Source: Triparma columacea (taxonomy: Eukaryota > Sar > Bolidophyceae > Parmales > Triparmaceae). Taken from it: 37,730 bases of DNA. A program made the position numbers and the translations under genes. The DNA is taken from NCBI GenBank assembly GCA_030267965.1, contig BRYA01000444.1, forward strand, positions 942 to 38,671, given 5' to 3'. Each line of letters begins with the position of its first letter. The stretch's first letter is position 1. A model generated the notes under the pieces. That model ran no database searches, was not told where the DNA came from, and saw only the letters and a program-made list of their open reading frames with translations. Below are positions 31,270-37,730 of the stretch, in pieces.

Positions 31270-33004
31270 GGCCTGCCGGTTGAGCGATGTAACCGTTCTC
31301 ATCGTCCGGGTTCCCAGAGTGGCCGAACGCGTCGAGGTAGTGCACCGAGCAGCGATCTGAAGTCAGCCCCTCCAAGATGCGCTTCGGTACGTCTTGGTGA
31401 ATGATCCTATCTTTCGAGCCTTGTATTACTGCGACTTGCGTCGACGTTTTTTCGAACGCTTCCTGGGAAAGTGACAAGGTCGAATCGAGCATGGCCTGCG
31501 GAGAGAGAGAGAGAATCGAAGAGTGAATGGAGAGAGGGGGGGGGGGGGGGGAGGGCACCGTTAGTGTACGGGAGCGACAGTGTGGGGGTTGTGTGCGCCG
31601 TGCAACAGTGCTGGACGACGAGATATAATTTCTTGTCCATTCTCACCTCGCTTATCGTCATTCCCACCCCGCTCAAGCTGAGCCCATTCGCCAGCCCACT
31701 CCACATTCTGCGACGAGTACAACAAGCGAAGCGAAAGCGCGCGGTGGGTTGCGTTAGCGTCAAGGAGCTACAGTATAAGAACACACACATGCTCACCTCG
31801 CCCAGTAGTCATTTTGCGCAGTGCCCGTCGCGATTCGTGATGCGAGAAGGAGAGGAGCTCGGCTCTTTACCTGGGCTGGATGAAAACCGACTGCTTCCAG
31901 CATCCCCTCCGCCTCAGGAATTGATCGGTACGCGTAACGAATTAGACCACTATTCGTCTCGTCGATGGCCTCCTCCGTGAGTCCGCCGGCTGGAGATAGC
32001 AGGCACGCCTTGTTTACGAGGCCACTATTCTTCGCAAGGAGGTTGAGGGCGACTGAGGCGGGGGGAAATGTGGGTGGTCAGTTTTGGGTGGAGTAGAAGG
32101 GGGGAGTAGAAGGGGGGAGTAGAAGGGGGAAGCAGAAGACTACGGGTAGGATCATAAACACAACCCGCTCACCTCCGCCACCCATGCTGTAGCCAAAGAT
32201 GTCCAAACTTTCAGGGGCGTTGATGGAATCCAGGAAGGACAGGACATCATCCGCTCTCTCTTCATTACTCCAGCCCTTCAAATCATCCCCGAGCTTGAGA
32301 GCTGAAGGTATCCGACTCCCGTGGCCTATAGCATCCGGAATTATTATCCTCACTGACCTCGGAACGCGCATCGCAGCAGCAAAGGGGGCAAAGAGAGTCT
32401 ACGACGACAAGCGAAGCGTAGGGTAAGGTAAAGTAGGCGCGGTGAGCGAAGCGAAGGGGTTTGGGGTGGGGGCTAATGTTGGGTCCAATGTTGGGTCCAA
32501 CCCTTTTTATCCTACTCCATTGTATGTGGCGTGTAAATGTGTCTTCCCTCACCTTGTCCTGCGTGAGGCCATGACACATGAGCAAAGTACTTGAGCATGC
32601 CGCTGTGCCTCTCTCTAGGTAATCCATAGTCTGCGGACGAACGAGTGGGTCAACGGTGAGCGAAGCGAACGGGTCCAATGTTGGAAGGTGAGAGAAGCGA
32701 AGGGGGGGCTTGGGGTGGGGGCTAATGTTGGGTCCAATGTGGGTCCAACGGTGGGTCCAATGGTGGGTCCAATGGTGGGTCCAATGTTGGAGGGGGGTAA
32801 CAAACCTGGGAAATAATGATATACGAGGGGACTGCTTGTTTTCTCTTGCCATTCTCACTTCCTCACCTCGCCATTTGACAGCGTCACACTTTTTGTACTG
32901 AAACCCCATTTGACCAGGAGCTGCTGCTGCTGGGCCGCAATCTTTTCCAATACAATAGACGCACTCGGGACAGAAGACGAGGAAAGATGACGGATTGACT
33001 GCAT
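31241..33004 (-). CDS. Alpha/beta hydrolase
   Basis: Six exons, 33004-32867, 32630-32553, 32398-32173, 32052-31797, 31707-31647 and 31495-31241, with all phases consistent, give 337 residues. Order of features: SVTLSNGETMDYLERGT (first strand), LLMCHGLTQDK (oxyanion-hole loop), IIPDAIGHGSR, the nucleophile elbow with S143 (GYSMGGG), a cap region, catalytic acid D282 (VIQGSKDRI) and catalytic H312 (DAFGHSG). The triad is complete. The N-terminus (MQSIRHLSSSSVPSASIVLE) is Ser/Arg-rich and could be a mitochondrial-type presequence. The substrate is unknown. Two introns carry shared repeat elements. Confidence 0.88.
31724..31740 (-). repeat. GCGAAGCG-type element in hydrolase intron 4
   Basis: AAGCGAAGCGAAAGCGC on the plus strand; on the transcript strand TTCGCTTCGCTT lies shortly upstream of the acceptor at 31708. 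Confidence 0.85.
32409..32820 (-). repeat. Shared composite repeats in two neighbouring hydrolase introns
   Basis: Both intron 2 (32399-32552) and intron 1 (32631-32866) contain GTGAGCGAAGCGA or GTGAGAGAAGCGA, then GGGG..TTGGGGTGGGGGCTAATG and then GGGTCCAATG units (plus-strand reading). In intron 1 the GGGTCCAA unit repeats about six times (32670-32795). The GCGAAGCG cores lie at 32410, 32446, 32660 and a variant at 32694. Confidence 0.92.
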
Positions 33005-33120
33005 AAGGTGAAGGTGAAATGAGATGTTGATTGATTTTCGGACCTCACCTCACCACATTTTCCTGTTAGTTCTTGATTGTTGAAAATAATATCAAGAAAT
33101 TGAGTTTGCATCAATATATC

Positions 33121-33218
33121 GCTGGCGTGGTCTAGGGGTATGATACCTTTTTAGGGACGTTACGTACTACGTACAACTAACTTGAAGGTGGTCCGGGGTT
33201 CGAATCCCCGCGCCGGCC
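33121..33218 (+). tRNA. tRNA-Pro(AGG) with a 26-nt intron
   Basis: The acceptor stem pairs GCTGGCG (33121-33127) with CGCCGGC (33211-33217), with one G-T pair. The D arm is GTCTAGGGGTATGAT. The anticodon stem CCTTT pairs with GAAGG, and loop TT-AGG-G-T places anticodon AGG at 33153-33155. The intron at 33157-33182 sits in the canonical place, between positions 37 and 38. The T arm CGGGG-TTCGAAT-CCCCG is perfect. Base 73 is C, as in eukaryotic proline tRNAs. The internal A box (TGGTCTAGGGG) and B box (GGTTCGAATCC) are intact. Confidence 0.93.
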
Positions 33219-33219
33219 C

Positions 33220-33227
33220 TTTTTTTT
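33220..33227 (+). terminator. RNA polymerase III terminator
   Basis: A run of eight T directly after the tRNA-Pro gene. Confidence 0.9.
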
Positions 33228-34078
33228 GCTCCTGGAGGCAACACCCCGCCTAGAGGAGCATGCTGGCAAAGTTTGAGAGTGATTGGAGCAGTTCTGGGAG
33301 TAGTGCACGTACGTTACCCTTTTTCGTATAGGTTTCAATCGGGTCATAATACTAGATGATTATACTTACGTGTTCAATCAAAACGTTCAATTATTATTTT
33401 ATCTGACCTGAGATCGTGAGATGTCGGACTGAGACCACTCTGTTTTGGCAAAAGAAAATCTTATCGAAATAAGGTAAGGCGGGATAACAATGACAATAAT
33501 TACCCTTGATAAGGCTTTCACCAGTTGTTGTTTGTCGTATTGTTGATATAAATATCCTATTCACGTCCAAGTTCAAGTTATTTCCCCTCTTCAAATCGTG
33601 GTCGACTGACTGAGTGGACATTGGGTTGGATTATTCGTCTCATAGTACGAGATAATACTACTTTCGGCCATATTTCCGATACTGTTAGTATCATGTTGGA
33701 AGTTCTCGGGCAGATAACGCGTTATTGATGCCGCAATGAAGCATCCTTGAGGTGTCTCCTCGCCTGGCCAAATTCCTTCCAGCCTGTCAGCGTCTCTTTC
33801 GGTCATCCTGCCGCTTCCATGGCTCAGTGTAACCTGTGTTAACACTTTCTACGAGACAGTCTGACCTCAACCGGGTATCAACCACTAAAATTCCACTCCC
33901 TCCGACACAATCCCTCTCCCTTGTTCTTTGTCAATCACACCACACTAACCCTGCTCATCCCGTCAATAATGTAGGAAGTCGTAGAGAATCAGTTCGAAAT
34001 AATAGTTTGGGCTTTCAACTGTTACCGAAAAGACGGGTGAAAAGATCCTCTCAACCCCTGGACTCTCCCGTTCACAAA
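33228..34078 (+). other. Upstream region of LRR gene 2
   Basis: From 33393 to 33978 it is closely repeated at 34998-35431 (5' flank of LRR gene 3). No separate gene is supported. 33978-34077 is a 100-bp piece present only here and not in the second copy. Confidence 0.7.
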
Positions 34079-34954
34079 ATGACCAAAACAGCAGTATACT
34101 ATGGCACAGACGAGACAGGGAGCTTCAAAGACGATCTTGAGCTCACAGAAGTGACTTTTGCAGAAGGAGTGACATCGATTGCCGATGAAACCTTCAGGGG
34201 ATGCTCCTCCCTCACGGCCGTTACCATCCCAGATGGAGTGACGACAATTGGCTATGCCGCCTTCCGAGACTGCTCCTCCCTCACGTTCATCACCATCCCT
34301 GACGGAGTGACGATGATTAGCGATTACGCCTTCTACGAATGCTTCTCCCTCGCAGCCATCACAATCCCGGACGGAGTGACGATGATAAGCGATGGCGCCT
34401 TCGAAGGATGCTCCTCCCTCACGTCCATCACCATCCCGGACGGAGTGACGATGATTGACAATGGAGCCTTCGCTGGATGCTCCTCCCTAACAGCCATCAC
34501 CATCCCGGACGGAGTGACGAAGATTGGCAACCACGCCTTCAGCGGATGCTCCTCCCTCACGGCCATCACAATCCCGGACTCAGTGACTACGATTGGCTAT
34601 GAAGCCTTCTACGGATGCTCCGCCCTTACGAAACTCAGTTTATCTCCTGTCGTCTCCGTCGGTGTCTACCCCTTCTCGGACTGCACCGCCCTTATCACTG
34701 CTGCTGCTGATAAAAATATGCCGACTGTCTTGGACCTTCTCCATTACAGGTGGCACCGCAATGTCGCTGTGATCGAACGGGTCAACGCTCTCCTGTGCCT
34801 TAAGGGAACCTGGGATCACGTGGAGAACCCACCCAGGAGATCGGCTAGGAAGCGGAAGCGAATTGACGGAGTGGAAGCCCCACCGCTAAGGGCAACTGAA
34901 ACACGTGAGAAGATCCCGAAAGTTTTGTGGAGAGTAATTCTGGAGTTTCTGTAA
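34079..34954 (+). CDS. BspA-like leucine-rich-repeat protein 2
   Basis: A single exon of 291 residues. It begins MTKTAVYYGTDETGSFK, followed by seven 23-residue LRR_5 units and the same C-terminal region as gene 1 (NMPTVLDLLHYRWHRN, ALLCLKGTWDHVENPP, RRSARKRKR, IPKVLWRVILEFL). The start is the ATG equivalent to that of gene 3; the frame is open upstream but without an ATG. It lacks the acidic N-terminus of gene 1. Confidence 0.84.
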   Translation: MTKTAVYYGTDETGSFKDDLELTEVTFAEGVTSIADETFRGCSSLTAVTIPDGVTTIGYAAFRDCSSLTFITIPDGVTMISDYAFYECFSLAAITIPDGVTMISDGAFEGCSSLTSITIPDGVTMIDNGAFAGCSSLTAITIPDGVTKIGNHAFSGCSSLTAITIPDSVTTIGYEAFYGCSALTKLSLSPVVSVGVYPFSDCTALITAAADKNMPTVLDLLHYRWHRNVAVIERVNALLCLKGTWDHVENPPRRSARKRKRIDGVEAPPLRATETREKIPKVLWRVILEFL

Positions 34955-35431
34955 CTACTCGTTGTTGGTTTAATCAATCGTTCATCTTCATTGTTTATCT
35001 GATCTATGATATGTTCAGTCTGAGATCTGAGCTCTGAGACCTCTTTTGGCTGGCAAAAGAAAATCTTATCGAAAGGTAAATCGGGACAACAACGACAATA
35101 ATAACACTTTTCAAGGCTTTCACCACTTGTTATTTGTCCTATTGTTGATTATGTTCTCCTATTCACGTCCAAGTTCAAGTTATTTCCACTCTTCAAATCG
35201 TGGTCGACTGACTGAGTGGACATTGGGTTGGATTATTCGTCTCATAGTATGATATAATACTACTTTCGGCCATATTTCCGATACTGTTAGTATCATATTG
35301 GGGTTTATATTGGGCGATAACTGCCATTGACGCCACAATGATGCATTCCTTGAGGGTCTCACCATCCCTCTCCCTTGTTCTTCATCCATCACATCATCTA
35401 ACCCTGCTTATCCCGTCAATAATGTAGGAAA
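34955..35431 (+). other. Upstream region of LRR gene 3 (duplicated flank)
   Basis: A non-coding flank homologous to 33393-33977, ending GTCAATAATGTAGGAA directly before the start codon of gene 3. Confidence 0.8.
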
Positions 35432-36766
35432 ATGCCCCAAACAGCAGTATACTATGGCACAGACGAGATAGGGAGCTTCAAAAACGATCGTGAGCTCACA
35501 GAAGTGACTTTTGCAGAAGGAGTAACGTCGATTGCCAATGAAACCTTCTATGGATGCTCCTCCCTCACGGCCATTACCATCCCAGATGGAGTGACTATAA
35601 TTGGCAAACGCGCCTTCCAAGGATGCTCCTCCCTCGCGGCCATCACTATCCCGGTCGGAGTGACGATAATTGGCTGTGAAGCCTTCTCCAGATGCTCCTC
35701 TCTCACGGCCATCACCATCCCGGACGGAGTGACGACAATTTGCGAATGGGCCTTTCAAGGATGCTCCTCCCTCACGGCCATCACCATCCCGGACACTGTC
35801 ACAGGTATTCGCAGTAGTGCCTTCTGCCAATGCTCCTCCCTCACGGCCATCACAATCCCGGATGGAGTGACAACGATTTGGGATTACGCCTTTTGCGGAT
35901 GCTCCTCCCTCACGGCCATCACCATCCCGGACGGAGTAACGATGATTGGCGAACGCGCCTTCCAAGGATGCTCCTCCCTCACGGCCATCACCATCCCAAT
36001 TGGAGTGACGGAGATTAGCATTCGCGCCTTCAGAGATTGCTCCTCCCTCGCAGCCATCACAATCCCGGACGGAGTGACGACGATTGGCCGTTCCGCCTTC
36101 CGAGGATGCTCCTCCCTCACGGCCATCACCATTCCTGGCGGAGTGATGATGATTAGCAATTACGCCTTCGAGGGATGCTCCTCCCTCACGGCCATCACAA
36201 TCTCGAACGGAGTGATGGCGATTTGCGATCACGCCTTCCACGGATGCTCCTCCCTCGCAGCCATCACCATCCCGGACTCTGTGACGCATATTTGGAACGA
36301 CGCCTTCAACGGATGCTCCTCCCTCACGGCCATCACAATCCCGGACGGAGTGACGAACATTGGCTCCTGGACCTTCCGTTTATGCTCCTCCCTCACGGCC
36401 ATCACAATCCCGGACTCTGTGACGTTTATTGAGAACGACGCCTTCAACGGATGCTCCGCCCTGTCGAGAATCAGTTTATCTCCTGCTGTCTCCATCGGTG
36501 AACACTGCTTCCTTCACTGCACTGCCCTAATCTCTGCCGCTGCCGATCAAAATATGTCGACTGTCTCTGACCTCCTCCATTCTAGGTGGCACCGCATACG
36601 TGAACGCGTCACCGCTCTGCTGTGCTTTCAGGGAACCTGGGATCACGCGGAGAATCAACCCAGCGGACCTGATAGTCTGAAGAGGAAACGAACGGACGGA
36701 GTTGAAGTCCCAGCACGTGAGAGGCTCCCGAAGGATATGTGGAGAGTTATTCTGGAATTTCTGTAA
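35432..36766 (+). CDS. BspA-like leucine-rich-repeat protein 3
   Basis: A single exon of 444 residues. It begins MPQTAVYYGTDEIGSFK, then has fourteen 23-residue LRR_5 units (69 bp each, uninterrupted frame), exactly twice the seven of gene 2. The C-terminal region is shorter and diverged (NMSTVSDLLHSRWHR, LLCFQGTWDHAENQP, SLKRKRTDG, LPKDMWRVILEFL). The terminal F-box-like helix is preserved although the linker is not. Ligand and role unknown. Confidence 0.85.
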   Translation: MPQTAVYYGTDEIGSFKNDRELTEVTFAEGVTSIANETFYGCSSLTAITIPDGVTIIGKRAFQGCSSLAAITIPVGVTIIGCEAFSRCSSLTAITIPDGVTTICEWAFQGCSSLTAITIPDTVTGIRSSAFCQCSSLTAITIPDGVTTIWDYAFCGCSSLTAITIPDGVTMIGERAFQGCSSLTAITIPIGVTEISIRAFRDCSSLAAITIPDGVTTIGRSAFRGCSSLTAITIPGGVMMISNYAFEGCSSLTAITISNGVMAICDHAFHGCSSLAAITIPDSVTHIWNDAFNGCSSLTAITIPDGVTNIGSWTFRLCSSLTAITIPDSVTFIENDAFNGCSALSRISLSPAVSIGEHCFLHCTALISAAADQNMSTVSDLLHSRWHRIRERVTALLCFQGTWDHAENQPSGPDSLKRKRTDGVEVPARERLPKDMWRVILEFL

Positions 36767-36917
36767 TCTCTAAAAACAAGTCGGCAAAAAGTGTCATATT
36801 CTTTATTTCTTTTCAGAAGCGATATGCTCACGTGCCAAAATGTAAAACTATTCAAGGAGTCCAATCTTTAATTCTGACTTTCACCCCCACTTTGACTTTG
36901 GTCATATTTCCTCAATC

Positions 36918-37730
36918 ATGCCTCCCCTCCTTCTTCTCCTATTTCTCTTCACCCATGTCCATTGTTTCTCTTCCAGTCCCTATAAAAACCCTTCATCATC
37001 TCTCATCCTCCCCCTAAATAGCCGTGTAAATCTCCATTCTCGTAAATTAGCTTCATTTTCAGAGGATCCAGCATCGTCAGGTGCTGAGGTGTTGGATGTC
37101 AATGTCTATTCTCCTAATCCTTCTTCTTCAATTGGTGGTTTAATACCTTCACGATCAACTACTGCATTAGATGATGTGTGTAGGGGTGGAGGACAATTGG
37201 ATGAGATGAAGGGGAATAGTTTTTGGCCGAGGGGTGATAAGCTTGATAAGTCTATCCTTTTGGTGAGTTCATATATGGCGAGTGATATAGAGTGATATAG
37301 AGTGATGCACACGCGACGCACTAGCGATGGAGTAAGGAAGATGAAACCCCCTCCCCATTCCCCTCACCCTAAACCCTCCTTACCTCCCCCACGGCTCGCT
37401 TCGCTCACCGCCGCCCTCAGATCTCCCTCCCCGCGATCCTAAACTTTGCGATAAACCCCTTAATCGGTGCGATTGATTTATTCTGGGTCGGTCGTATGTC
37501 CAACGCACTCTCTTTAGCCGGTCAGTCCGCAGCCAACCAAGTCTTCACATCCGCCTTCTGGATAATCAGCTTCCTCCCAAGCGTTACTACTCCGCTTGTT
37601 GCTAAGTACTGGGCGGCGGGAGAGAAAGATAAGGCTAGAGACGTAGGTGAGAGAGAGAGAGGTCCCCCCCCCGTTCGAGGGTGAGGGGAGGATGTTTCCA
37701 GAGTTTTGTTTGAGGGATGATGTAGTGGGA
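36918..37730 (+). CDS. MATE-family transporter, plastid-directed (3' partial)
   Basis: Exons 36918-37262 (phase 0) and 37421-37646; a GTGAGA donor at 37647 shows that the gene continues beyond the window. The presequence is a signal peptide followed by F17 (LFTHVHC/FSSSPYKNPSSS), as in plastid proteins of secondary red algae. The first MATE helices follow in exon 2: ISLPAILNFAINPLIGAIDL, FWVGRMSNALSLAGQSAANQ, FWIISFLPSVTTPLVAKYW. They resemble DinF/EDS5-like MATE carriers, which export organic compounds in exchange for cations. The substrate is unknown. Confidence 0.85.
37391..37410 (+). repeat. Inverted GCGAAGCG element in MATE intron 1
   Basis: ACGGCTCGCTTCGCTCACCG lies just upstream of the acceptor at 37420. 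It is the reverse complement of the element seen near donors in other genes. Confidence 0.85.

Larger units (their letters stand above)
33393..36770 (+). repeat. Tandem segmental duplication carrying LRR genes 2 and 3
   Basis: Block 1 is 33393-34974 and block 2 is 34998-36770. They share long stretches of the 5' flank, such as GGCAAAAGAAAATCTTATCG, CCTATTCACGTCCAAGTTCA, CGTGGTCGACTGACTGAGTG and CATATTTCCGATACTGTTAG, and then the coding region. The identity of non-coding flanks shows that the duplication is young. Confidence 0.92.

Noticed and set aside
35408..36289. Long open frame on the minus strand opposite LRR gene 3 (and similar ones opposite genes 1 and 2)
   Set aside because: It is a by-product of the 69-bp periodic repeat, whose antisense lacks stops; the sense frame has the recognised LRR pattern and conserved C-terminus.
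35432..36480. CRISPR-like regular repeats
   Set aside because: The 69-bp units are directly adjacent protein-coding repeats with no unique spacers, in a eukaryotic genome.

Overview
The window is nuclear DNA of a eukaryote with many short introns. Donors are almost always GTGAG or GTAAG and acceptors follow C-rich tracts. Four proteins begin with a signal-peptide-like segment; in three of them it is followed by a phenylalanine and an S/T/P-rich stretch. This is the bipartite plastid presequence of algae with a secondary red plastid, so the organism is most likely a photosynthetic stramenopile. The expanded BspA-like leucine-rich-repeat genes fit a bolidophyte/Parmales (Triparma-like) alga, but that identification is inference. 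Two runs of N (14437-14484 and 26175-27055) interrupt genes.

Layout. 1-4113 (-): large Cys-rich membrane protein (CUB-like, EGF-like, many ephrin-receptor-like repeats), running off the left edge. 4443-5691 (+): four-zinc-knuckle ZCCHC9 homologue. 5761-7648 (-): four-exon tyrosine recombinase with a plastid presequence and a zinc ribbon. 8361-11114 (+): HRI-like eIF2-alpha kinase. 11452-13433 (+): CtpA-type (D1 C-terminal) processing protease. 13470-15276 (-): plastid MFS transporter. 15561-17700 (-): LTV1 ribosome-assembly factor. 18338-19456 (+): tandem C2H2 zinc-finger protein. 19793-21972 (+): acidic/AT-hook protein whose second half is very GC-rich and resembles a 2-oxoglutarate oxygenase. 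22355-23410 (+): BspA-like LRR gene 1. 23755-26174 (+): GPN2 GTPase, cut by the gap. 27099-27993 (-): ERGIC/Erv41-46 family, cut by the same gap. 28312-29478 (+): ankyrin-MYND protein. 29816-31037 (+): TOM1/GPR137-like seven-helix protein. 31241-33004 (-): alpha/beta hydrolase. 33121-33218 (+): intron-containing tRNA-Pro(AGG). 34079-34954 and 35432-36766 (+): two tandemly duplicated LRR genes. 36918-37730 (+): plastid MATE transporter, running off the right edge.

The genes do not form a pathway. They are a normal mix of housekeeping genes (ribosome assembly, GPN2, ERGIC, eIF2 kinase) and plastid-directed proteins (recombinase, CtpA, MFS, MATE), with a young LRR gene family. Exon joins were worked out by hand from splice consensus, phase and protein-family continuity; almost all give exact phase matches. 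The most unusual items are the plastid-targeted recombinase, a GPN2 intron built from tandem intron-like units joined at CAG/GTAAG, the recurrent GCGAAGCG element in introns, and the duplications around the LRR genes.
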